Part shown: piece after piece, positions 25,701 to 32,644 of the stretch
Numbering within the stretch: the first letter of the stretch is position 1
Layout: each line of letters begins with the position of its first letter
From: Hydractinia symbiolongicarpus
Taxonomy: Eukaryota; Cnidaria; Hydrozoa; Anthoathecata; Hydractiniidae
Direction of reading: 5' to 3'
NCBI RefSeq assembly: GCF_029227915.1
Contig: NC_079888.1
Span: 13,687,001-13,747,000 of the forward strand
Length of the DNA stretch: 60,000 bases
Program-made: the position numbers and the translations under genes
The notes under the pieces: generated by a model
The model's database searches: none
Seen by the model: only the letters and a program-made list of their open reading frames with translations
What the model was told of the DNA's origin: nothing

Positions 25701-26880
25701 TGTATTAGCATGAAGAAATAAAATTTCTTTCAGATTTTTAATGACTTGATAATAATAGTAATCTTTTGCTAAGTATTATAATATAACGCTTTGTGTGATC
25801 CTGTTTTGACCTTTTCAAACAAATCATGATGACGCTTACCTTTTTCCCGTTGTCTTATAGTTTTTAAACTAATTACAACATGTTTTAGCTTTCTGTACGT
25901 TCCAATTTTCATAGTTTTCAAACGAATGTTCTTAAGGAACAAGACATAAATTTAACTTTGGGGTGAGCTCTGACAAGGAATTCCTATGAAATTCACTTAA
26001 CAACTAAAATATACACAAAATTGCCTCTTAAATACTTTTTAAAAATCTCTAGGGTAAAAAATGCTATACAAAATGTTTTTAACACAAAGCATGTTTGATA
26101 AAATAAAAAAAACATAATAGTTAGTAATAGTATAACTTTTGAAAAGTAATAGTTATAATGAATTAAATGGCGGTGTATAATGCCAGGCCTCATAACCCTA
26201 TTCATGTCGTGTCACGGAAGATAAAAATGTTTTGGGTCTATTTTCATCAACATTTAGCACAGGCTTGGAAGAAATCATTTTACTAGATAAATTATACCAA
26301 GTTCTTTTTTATTCTGTCAAAGTCCATTATTTTTTTCAAAAATTCTTTCCTTAAAATTCTGGAACTCAGAAAGTATAGCTAATACTAAAATATTTTTTAT
26401 GCTATACTTCCTTTAAAAAGCATCCAAAACAACTTTTAAGTCAATAATCCTTTTTGTACTCAGGGTATTGCATTTTGATATTCACAAAATGGGCCCTGAG
26501 ATGCTCTATCGTAACGAGATGACCACTATGGTTTTACCTTTTTATCATATTTTTTTATATATGTCAACCACTTGATTATGTTTGAGAGAAAATATTCCAT
26601 GAAAATGAAAATAACAAATCAAAATGGTGAAAAGACAGTTGATCTGTAGTGCTACATCTGGGGGGCGACACCTGCGCTAGGCTAGTTTTGAAGGAGAAAT
26701 AAATAAGAAAATACTTACAAATTTGTCTGCACCATAACAAATACATTCAAACTTTTGATTTGCGATACATGTTAATGTCTGGGCTTGAAAATCAACATTA
26801 ACATCCCAATCCAGATGTAGGGCTTTGAAATAACTAACAGTTGCAAGAGAACAGGGATCTTCAAGAAGTTGTTGTGGCAT
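1646..26880 (-). CDS. LTA4H: Leukotriene A4 hydrolase / M1 aminopeptidase, 5' ten exons (partial)
   Basis: Zinc metalloenzyme of the M1 family. Known members are cytosolic, trim N-terminal residues from peptides, and in vertebrates hydrolyse leukotriene A4 to B4. Exons read on the minus strand: 26880-26719, 19265-19132, 18141-18021, 17759-17691, 4225-4127, 4050-3998, 3679-3607, 3112-2972, 2713-2690, 1716-1646. All have GT-AG borders and compatible phases, and give 315 codons plus two bases. Landmarks are ALQW-like [10 protein letters not shown] (about 117-126), QCQAIHAR across exons 3/4, [14 protein letters not shown] (269-273) and HEITH (296-300). QCQAIH and SWTGNLVTN favour LTA4H over aminopeptidase B. 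The ATG at 26880 puts the catalytic residues at the human numbers (counting Met), which supports this start. An in-frame ATG at 26943 would add 21 hydrophobic residues. The third zinc ligand (NEGFT region) and the C-terminal domain lie beyond the left edge. Introns reach 13.5 kb. Confidence 0.93.
2180..2560 (-). pseudogene. Decayed unidentified reading frame in LTA4H intron 9
   Basis: On the minus strand one frame reads with only a few stops through peptides such as [14 protein letters not shown], then [19 protein letters not shown] and [15 protein letters not shown]. It has the composition of coding sequence but no intact start or splice sites. I do not recognise the family. It could be a transposase remnant or chance. 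Confidence 0.25.
2690..2713 (-). CDS. LTA4H: LTA4H micro-exon 9 (24 nt)
   Basis: Only eight codons, AGDRSLTG. The acceptor is TTTTATAG and the donor GTAAGT. It fills exactly the gap between TPTVI (exon 8) and [10 protein letters not shown] (exon 10), where the family has AGD(K/R)SLSN. Both flanking introns are phase 0. Ordinary ORF or gene predictors would miss it. Confidence 0.88.
2972..3112 (-). CDS. LTA4H: LTA4H exon 8 with the GGMEN motif
   Basis: 47 codons from [20 protein letters not shown] through [19 protein letters not shown] to TVI, then donor GTAAGG. GGMEN is the M1 exopeptidase signature. By my count its Glu is residue 272, the residue that binds the free amino terminus of the peptide substrate. 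The acceptor is TTTTTGAG, a less common sequence before AG but phase-correct. Confidence 0.93.
3607..4225 (-). CDS. LTA4H: LTA4H exons 5, 6 and 7
   Basis: Exon 5 (4225-4127) reads [18 protein letters not shown] and ends HFEQK. Exon 6 (4050-3998) reads [17 protein letters not shown] with a split Arg. Exon 7 (3679-3607) reads [20 protein letters not shown], then EFAK. Compared with the family pattern VP-ELVALMSA, (V/I)PIP-YLIA-VVGALE and IGPR--VW-E, nearly all conserved positions are present. Donors are GTGATT, GTAATT and GTTTGT. Confidence 0.93.
4226..5330. other. Intron sequence with no recognised feature
   Basis: AT-rich start of the large LTA4H intron 4, next to exon 5. I see no exon, repeat or element that I can support here. 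Confidence 0.4.
5330..7550. repeat. Degenerate AT-rich array, interrupted by a LINE tail
   Basis: A loose unit recurs at intervals of about 80-100 bp: GCATACC..CTTC..CCAAA followed by GTTTACACAAAATGTC and AAAAA. Examples are near 5480-5520, 5600-5650, 6420-6450, 6520-6560, 7180-7220, 7270-7310 and 7465-7510. Units are much diverged. The LINE fragment at 5808-6275 sits inside the array. Confidence 0.45.
5808..6275 (+). mobile_element. 5'-truncated LINE, C-terminal end of ORF2 and 3' tail
   Basis: Reads [20 protein letters not shown], an in-frame TAG where Trp is expected (compare MVRWMCN in the copy at 32667-33152), then [27 protein letters not shown] and RPRKTW. This is the usual C-terminal end of non-LTR retrotransposon RT proteins. 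It ends with TTAAGCCGAAAATGATGATG, a short ATG-repeat tail. It is dead: 5' truncated and stop-containing. It is on the opposite strand to LTA4H. Confidence 0.85.
7560..8763. other. Intron sequence with no recognised feature
   Basis: AT-rich filler between the degenerate array and the tandem duplication. ORFs here are short, on both strands, and resemble nothing I know. Confidence 0.35.
8764..12120. repeat. Copy 1 of a 3.36-kb tandem duplication
   Basis: Starts ATTCGAATATGAAATG and ends TTACTATTACTTTT. The same sequence starts again at 12121. The two copies are nearly identical and differ by a few substitutions, homopolymer lengths, a two-base indel near 10337 and a SINE in copy 2. The unit holds one dead Penelope-like element with about 1 kb of flanking sequence on its left and 0.7 kb on its right. 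Confidence 0.93.
9815..11405 (+). mobile_element. Penelope-like element, degenerate, copy 1 (RT + GIY-YIG)
   Basis: Reading across frames gives the PLE order. First [19 protein letters not shown] and [10 protein letters not shown], a stop where Tyr is expected, then [15 protein letters not shown] motif A is [19 protein letters not shown] and motif B-like sequence is [19 protein letters not shown]. Motif C is YEDDIFVLF in a shifted frame near 10497-10530, followed by [20 protein letters not shown] and [11 protein letters not shown]. At the end (11041-11331) is a GIY-YIG endonuclease segment, [37 protein letters not shown]. Several stops and frameshifts make it non-functional. Confidence 0.88.
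13200..15155 (+). mobile_element. Penelope-like element, degenerate, copy 2, split by SINE
   Basis: Same organisation and the same inactivating stops as copy 1, for example the TAA after [10 protein letters not shown] and the frame change before YEDD. A SINE at 14442-14800 separates the RT part from the GIY-YIG part ([13 protein letters not shown] at about 14811, [13 protein letters not shown]). Sharing of the same lesions shows that the element had decayed before the segment was duplicated. Confidence 0.88.
14442..14800 (+). mobile_element. tRNA-derived SINE with (ATCT)n tail
   Basis: The 5' end resembles a tRNA: GCCGTAGATTAGTGGTTATA (box A-like), GGGGTTCGATTCC (box B), and GCCGT/ACGGC arms that can pair. 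A body of about 280 bp and an (ATCT)n tail follow. It is flanked by the 5-bp target duplication ACTTT (14437-14441 and 14801-14805). Copy 1 has the empty site at about 11048, GGAACACTTTTCAGG. The box A and B promoters would be used by RNA polymerase III. Confidence 0.85.
16225..16679 (+). CDS. Putative 3' exons of an unidentified plus-strand gene inside LTA4H intron 4
   Basis: An exon-like segment follows TTTTTTCTTCCAG at 16225 and reads [20 protein letters not shown], then NNSSWRESE, before a possible weak donor GTGTTA at 16317. A second segment follows TTAATTTCAG at 16587 and reads [18 protein letters not shown], then [12 protein letters not shown] and a stop at 16677-16679. The two join in phase 0. 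Between them another open stretch (about 16364-16515, after ACATTTAG) reads [20 protein letters not shown] and [13 protein letters not shown], possibly an alternative exon. I do not recognise the protein. Upstream exons were not found, so it may instead be a remnant. Confidence 0.42.
16794..16799 (+). promoter_or_regulatory. Candidate poly(A) signal for the nested gene
   Basis: AATAAA about 115 nt after the stop at 16679, a normal spacing for a 3' UTR. In such AT-rich DNA the hexamer is common, so this is only supportive. Confidence 0.3.
17691..18141 (-). CDS. LTA4H: LTA4H exons 3 and 4
   Basis: Exon 3 (18141-18021) codes [14 protein letters not shown], then [21 protein letters not shown] and QCQ. 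Exon 4 (17759-17691) codes [16 protein letters not shown], then KLTYNAR with donor GTAAGT. Together they form the conserved QCQAIH(C/A)R-LPCQD(T/S)P block. The Gln of QCQ is the M1-family residue that lines the peptide N-terminus site. The intron after exon 4 is the 13.5-kb one that holds the Penelope-like duplication. Confidence 0.92.
18621..18766 (+). pseudogene. Exon-like segment of unknown origin
   Basis: After TTTCTCTTTCAG the sequence reads [20 protein letters not shown], then [13 protein letters not shown] one-base frame change follows, then [14 protein letters not shown]. Base composition and the acidic/aromatic content look coding, but the frame break argues for a dead exon. It lies in LTA4H intron 2 on the opposite strand. 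Family not recognised. Confidence 0.25.
19132..19265 (-). CDS. LTA4H: LTA4H exon 2
   Basis: Reads [18 protein letters not shown], then [16 protein letters not shown]. It follows the LVLDTKDL...VVINGQEV part of the family, ahead of the ALQWL segment. The acceptor ends TGTTTAG just above 19265 and the donor is GTATGG at 19131. It ends in phase 2, and the two bases AA are completed by the first base of exon 3. Confidence 0.85.
19280..22540. other. LTA4H intron 1, left part, no recognised feature
   Basis: AT-rich sequence with scattered short ORFs on both strands, none recognisable. No repeat with clear borders was seen. Confidence 0.35.
22605..22623. repeat. 19-bp poly-C tract
   Basis: An uninterrupted run of 19 C (G on the other strand) in an otherwise AT-rich region. 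It produces a spurious poly-Gly run in a minus-strand ORF. Length is likely to vary between individuals and to be error-prone in assembly. Confidence 0.9.
22888..23035 (+). pseudogene. Possible transposase/host-like protein remnant
   Basis: One plus-strand frame reads [20 protein letters not shown], then [21 protein letters not shown]. The pattern FH-TTG-P-D--H-IFEG is reminiscent of a multi-copy transposon-related family in invertebrate genomes (FH...GLPPD-MHD-LEGV). Weaker in-frame pieces lie further right, for example about 23412-23522. Stops and frame changes show decay. The assignment is from memory of a motif only. Confidence 0.3.
23530..26715. other. LTA4H intron 1, right part
   Basis: Mostly featureless AT-rich DNA with possible remnants of the same decayed frame up to about 24350. 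It contains a hairpin at 25131-25176 (listed separately). Confidence 0.35.
25131..25176. repeat. 18-bp perfect inverted repeat with 10-nt loop
   Basis: The left arm ATGATATCACAAAAGTTA (25131-25148) and right arm TAACTTTTGTGATATCAT (25159-25176) are exact reverse complements, with TAAAATTTGT between. It lies within LTA4H intron 1, so it could form an RNA hairpin. A short MITE relic is equally possible. Confidence 0.85.
26719..26880 (-). CDS. LTA4H: LTA4H exon 1 (start of the N-terminal domain)
   Basis: Codes 54 residues, starting [18 protein letters not shown] and ending GADKF, followed by donor GTAAGTAT at 26718. It corresponds to the first beta strands of the saddle-like N-terminal domain. 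DPCSLA matches the DTCSLA that I recall near the start of the vertebrate enzyme. The reading frame stays open upstream to an ATG at 26943. That extension is hydrophobic and has no counterpart in the family, so I prefer 26880. Confidence 0.88.
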
Positions 26881-29775
26881 CACAATAGTGGTAAATGGCT
26901 TAAACATGAACATGTAACAAAGACAATAATAACAAAATTGCATGGAAAAATCATTGTGTGAAAGACATCAGTTATTAACTATTCATTTCAGCATAATATC
27001 ACAGAATATACATTTCTTTTATAAGCAAGTGAAAATTCCAAATCAGGCTGGAATATGCTTATGCTAATAACACAATCAGGCTTAGAGTAAGCTTACATTG
27101 TGTTTATTAGAAAGAGAATGAAAGCTTAAACATTGCCTTATTGGATAAAATAAAATGGTCCTGTTTTTTACCTTTACAGGGATTCCTGCATTGAAAATGA
27201 TATTTATGTATGTTAACGAGGATAAAAAGTTGTTTACCAAGTCTTTTGGAATTTTTTAAAAATCTTTTTTTGTCCTTGAAATATTTCTATCTGACCTTAT
27301 GACATCATCATTGATGTAATAATGCAGCAAGCATAAATTAATAATTTATTTTTCTTGTAAACTTGCAAAATATCAAAGCTCTCTGGAAGTGTGGAGTTAT
27401 GCTCTTGATGTTTTGTAGCTTAAAAGTGATCTCTTCTTTAATTAAAGGTAGAAATGTAACATCAGCATTTTTAAAAAACTTTCAAACAAAAGGGAGATTT
27501 TTGAAAGTCTCCAATACCCCAAAATAGCTACATTAATTCTTCCTAAAATCATCAAAAGTTTTTAAGTCATAATGTGTTTTCAAAATTATTTGCTACCATT
27601 TTTAATGAAGGCTGGCTAACAAGTTTATATACATGTTAAGATAATATGCCATCACAATTTGATAATAAAATCAGAACAGTTTTCTTTTAAATAATTTCAG
27701 AATCACTAAGAGTTTAACGACTAATGTTAATTGCTGACAGCCCAATGCGAGAAAAAAAAATGTGCTTTATTCTTAAAAGCTTGACACATCTAAATTAGAG
27801 ATCAGTGACAAAAACTCTTATAGCAGGTGGTCTTAGCAATTCCAAAATATTTTTTGTAACGAAAACCAATTTCATCTGACAGATCACAGCTCCGGTCAGT
27901 GTAGGATAGAGAAGTGTACGATTGCATGCGCACACATCCACACATACACTGATGCAAATAATTTTATGCAAGCAATTTATCACTCACGCAAAACTAGTTT
28001 AATAAAGAATATTTCAAAAATAAAAACAAGAAAGTGAAATAACTTTTCGAAAGTTTTTTTTATAATATTAAACTGCCAATGATTCTCTTAATTATATACC
28101 TGAGAAAACTAGTTACATATATACAATAACAAAAAATTACTTCACACATGTATTAAAATAAATATTAACGTTCGGCACAGAAAAAAAGGTAAATTTTCCA
28201 AAATAATTTAATTTAAAACAAGTGGTTATAAACTGTTTATTGATGTATTTGAAGCTTGAAATTCAAGCTCTTAATGAATAAATGGTTTATGCATTCCTGT
28301 AACAAAGTTGTAGGAGAAAAATTTCTTTCTTATCATTGTTATATTTTTGGTCTCTTTTGTTGTGATCGCACAAGCCTTGGACTTCTTATCAGCACAATGC
28401 CGACAAGAAACAACTACTGTTGTTAATTATGTCCAATGCAGTCTAAAATTATTGAAATTATGATAATTTTGAAGATTTATATAAAGAGTTAGAGAACAAT
28501 TTAAAATTAAATACAAATTAAAGCTTTGTGGCCCGTATACATTCAACTGAAATTAAATTAATGTTTTCTAACAAGCCTATTGGTTTGTTTCGTTTCTGGC
28601 TGCACTGAAATAAATTAAATGTAAATAAGGTCATTCGTATATGATCTTTCGTTTATCATCATTTTTTAAACTACAAATGCACTATGCAGAAATTATTTGA
28701 TTATTTTCCAAGCTTAGCTGGTTACACCCACAATGTACTTTAATGCATTAAATTATATTCGATAAACTTTTTCCATCATCATGTTAATCTTTTATAGTTC
28801 ACATCCCACACCATCAATTTGGATGGTGTTTTGATATCAAGACAATGAAAATCAAAGTACATATATGAAAGTTGTGCCAATGTTTGTTAGAAATAATAGC
28901 ATCATGGTTTCACTTGTGTACGGTGTTTCTTCACATGGAATTTATTTTTTAATTTTGTTGTTTTTTAAAATTCAATTGTTTTTTTCTGTGCCCAAGAATG
29001 TATTTATAATAGATAAACAATGGTGGCAATTAGACCTGTTTTCACAAAGGTTGACATTTCAAAAAAAATTAAGTGAAAATATTTTCTATTTAACTTTTCT
29101 TTGAAGATTAGGTCTTCGAAAGGACTCTAAAGCTTAAGTAATGTAATATTATTAAACCAACAGAAGACTGAGTATAAGACAAAAACTGATACGGTTTTTA
29201 AATCACTAAGTTAAAACTATGTCCCCAAATATCAAATCCAATACAGATTCGATTGAACCATCCAAACAAAATAGATTATAAAACTGCTAAGTGTTCGAAG
29301 CTTGCAACTTTTATTGCAGTTTTTTCTCATGATCAATGAAGTTAAATGTTGTTTATACTTCAAGTAAAGTCATCATGGAAACTAATTTAACCTTTGGAAG
29401 ACATAATGCTACAACATCTCAATTTTTAATTTCCAGAAATTTATTATGTAGTCAAGTTAAAATCTGGTGTATCTTTTTAGAATCTTGTATAGATCAACAT
29501 CTCCAAGATGATGTTTAGGACCTTAAAAAATCTGTTACAGGCATTCTCTAATTGTCAGGTGAATATATGTCTATATGCTGTTACATTCTGTGTTATGGAC
29601 TTTCATATTTCACGTTCACAATGCTGGGGATTTGACGGGGTAAGATTAGGATTATATTTAAGAGCCTTGGGAACAAACTGTGCAAATGTGTGTTTTTCTT
29701 GTATTGATATATAGACGTTATATTTTTTATAAAAGTTTTAATACTCATTAAATGGTTGATATTTCATTCTTACAG
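26881..29775. other. Intergenic region upstream of LTA4H
   Basis: The 5' flank of LTA4H and so the probable location of its promoter, but no recognisable core element can be claimed in such AT-rich DNA. ORFs here are short and unrecognised. Confidence 0.35.
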
Positions 29776-29845
29776 CTCCAGAACTTCCTATTCGGTAGAC
29801 GATGACAACCAAACAGTGTACGTTGATGGATTTTGTCAGAGCTGA
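29776..29845 (+). CDS. Putative terminal exon of an unidentified gene
   Basis: After the good acceptor TTTCATTCTTACAG one frame reads SRTSYSVDDDNQTVYVDGFC, then QS and TGA at 29843-29845. AATAAA follows at 29918. GC content and codon make-up differ from the flanks. No upstream exon was found between LTA4H and here, so this is a suggestion only. Confidence 0.3.
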
Positions 29846-29949
29846 AACGTCTTAGCCTGAGATAAAATCTAATCACCTACTGCTCAAAAATGATGTTTTT
29901 TTACTAGACCAGTATTAAATAAATTACTGGGTTAGACAACAATACGAAC

Positions 29950-30190
29950 AACTGTTATGAAACACCTGGGGAACAGCGAAATTGCGATTTTTTACACCAA
30001 AACAACATGGGAATGCACCTAAGCTAACCGCAACCACTGTGGAAGTAACCCACCGTAATACGAAAAAACAGTTTTAAAACTTCTGGGAAAGAGCAATATT
30101 GCGGTTTTTATACTAAAACAATGTGAGAACACAGCCTAGCCAACCGCAATTACTGTGGAAGTTTTACCGAAGTAACCTACTGCGATACCT
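29950..30190. repeat. Diverged direct duplication of about 115 bp
   Basis: Two adjacent copies share the order GGGAA(C/A)AG, GCAA/GAAATTGCG-TTTTTA, AAAACAA, AACCGCAA, ACTGTGGAAGT and CGAAGTAACC or AAGTAACCCACCG. The first runs about 29950-30068 and the second about 30069-30190. They are old, with many substitutions. No coding potential. Confidence 0.55.
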
Positions 30191-31470
30191 AACAAAAAAC
30201 AATGTGTCTTCTGACCAACTTAGTGTAAGTTCCTGTGTAGTATTCAAAAATAATATGTTGGTACCATACTACATTAAAAAAGTTTTGTTTTTAATTCTTT
30301 AAATGGATGCAAGCTTTTTCAGAAGAACCATTTCCCAGTCACATTTCATAAATAGGGGCTGAGTTTTTCATAAACTCTTTGTTTTCTAACTGCAAACCTG
30401 ACATATTGTGTAGTTTTAGATGAGTTATTGCTAGTTTTTAGCTTTAGTTTAATTTAGATACTTGTTTAATAAAAGCTTTTTTGTTATTACTCATCAAAAA
30501 GATGCCATGTTAGTTTTCAAAGCCATGAATCACATTGCTCCTGATTACAGCTCAACATTCCTTTTTTGGCAAAAAATTGCCACAATTCACCAAAAACAAG
30601 AGGAGCTTTAAAAAGGTTCCCTTGGTCAACACAATTTTTTTTAGTGACCCCCAGTGGAAACAATCCACCAACTATAGGTTTTTATGATTTTCTAGCCAAT
30701 TTAAATATTTATTATTATTATTTTATAGTTTGAAAGTTGTACCACGTAATATTCCGACCAGGAGAATGATACGTATTTAAATCTACTTAGTCACACTTTT
30801 AAGCTATAGGGCATAAATAATCACATTACACAACCTTTTCTTCCACGCTATTTCTGATAAGTCGCAAACGGACGTTCACGGAACAACTTTCGTTTTTGTG
30901 CACGAATTTATTAATTTATTTTTGTTCGAAAAAGTACTTAATATCATAACTTGGCGCCACCACCTACAACTTTTTGATTCCTTTGATGTTTGCATTTTTA
31001 CAAATATATATACATATTTGTTTCTTAGTATATCTACCTACCTAGCTAGCTAGCTGGGCTAGCTACAAGGCTGCAAAATGTAGCTGGCAATGATAATTAA
31101 AACTACATGACTTGCGCTATAAGCTTTGTTTACATTTTTTTGGCAGGCAAATAGTTTTTTAGCCAATCAGATCTTCTAAAAAGAATTATTAGCCCATTAA
31201 AGTGCTTTATTTTGTCTGCTAAAAAATAAAAACAAAATTTATCAAGATAGCAAGTCTTATAGAAGTGCATTTTACTGAATAGCCTCACAAATATCAACTG
31301 ATGTTATACGCTATCTAAGAGATAACATGGCTTAGATAAGGATTCCAGAAGTATTTCATGCTATGGTGTAATGTTGTGACCCAACTGTGGGACAGCTCAA
31401 CTATTGACTACTGGCCTGGTCCAACTTTAAACAAATCTATATGTAATTGTATCAAAAAAGAGGGTGCCGA
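30191..31470. other. Intergenic sequence with no recognised feature
   Basis: AT-rich. A GCTAGCTAGCTAG-type run occurs near 31041-31070. No gene or element could be supported. Confidence 0.35.
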
Positions 31471-31618
31471 TGAGCTGGGTTACCATATTTAATTACACAA
31501 ACACCAATGAATGATATGTACCAGGTTGTTTGTAACCAATTACATGTAATTGGTTACAAACAACCTGGTACATATCATTCATTGGTGTTTGTGTAATTAA
31601 ATATGGTAACCCAGCTCA
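31471..31618. repeat. Perfect 148-bp palindrome (two 74-bp arms, no spacer)
   Basis: The arm 31471-31544 (TGAGCTGGGTTACCATATTT ... AACCAATTACA) is matched base for base by the reverse complement at 31545-31618 (TGTAATTGGTT ... GGTAACCCAGCTCA). The centre is ACATGT. I compared all 74 positions and found no mismatch. The flanks (GGTGCCGA and CAGAGGGG) show no target duplication. Confidence 0.96.
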
Positions 31619-32644
31619 CAGAGGGGTGGGTTGTACTCCCCTATTTAGGCTAAAATTAATTGGCGGTCTACCTATTTATTTTGCTTCTAATAAGATATCG
31701 TATCACAGTGTGATGATATTTATTCTCTTTTCAGTTCACACGTTGGATGGTTAGAGAAATACATATCAAAGGAATTAGATATGAGTCACATATCAGTCAT
31801 ATCAGTCATATCAAAAATTCATTCATTCATGTTCACCACATAAGATACAACGTTGCTGCACCAGAATGTATAATATATGATTATGACACCTCTATAACAT
31901 TATTAGACCAAATACTGCCACAAACCTTGCCTTTTCTAGGGTATAGTGCAATCTAAATATTGCAACATGAACTAGTTTTTGCGATAGTACAGTGCAGTAT
32001 GAATGTAAGCTTCCGCGTACACGTTATACAACCCTTTCCTGAGAGTTTTGTTTATTGTAATTACTTTAATGATCTTTGTGAGAGCTATGTTGCGAGTGAT
32101 TTAACAAAATCTTTGCAATAAAACAATGTAATTATTTTCTTATAAGTGAGAGTATTAGGTATTAGCGCAAAGTAATGAAATTTAATAATTTCTTAACTAT
32201 GTGAAAGATTATAATAAATCGAGCTAAAACTATTGTTGTTAAAAAAGTTTCATGTGCATGTTTTTTGTTTAGACTTTTCAAAAAAATATTTCATTTTTTA
32301 AAAAAATGTTATCCTTTTTAACATTTTATTGTGATGTTTTTTTCTTAACAAATTTTCAGGAATAACTTGCATAACTTCAAAAAACAAGTCTTTGTGAATG
32401 AAAGTATTTTTTGGTGGTAAAATTTTCCATTTATCTCCACGCTCTTCCATTTCCTTCTACCAAATGTGACATAGAGTCCTGTTTTGGCAGTCTGGTCAAT
32501 AAAGGCATGCAACACTTGCCTAAAAGTGCTTCTATGGTGTCAAGGTGTGTGATTTTAGCCCTACAACAAAGGGAGGGTGTTACCACAAGCATATTTTCTG
32601 TGTATTTTCGCATCACACACGCAGGTAATTGATATTTTTTGGTT

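Noticed and set aside
31747-31956. 69-codon ORF after an acceptor-like TTTTCAG
   Set aside because: Its distinct part is a short AGTCATATC repeat. No donor or homologue was recognised.
32411-32632. Overlapping ORFs on both strands (73 and 61 codons) beside the LINE tail
   Set aside because: Both look partly coding, but no splice sites, family or partner exons could be supported.
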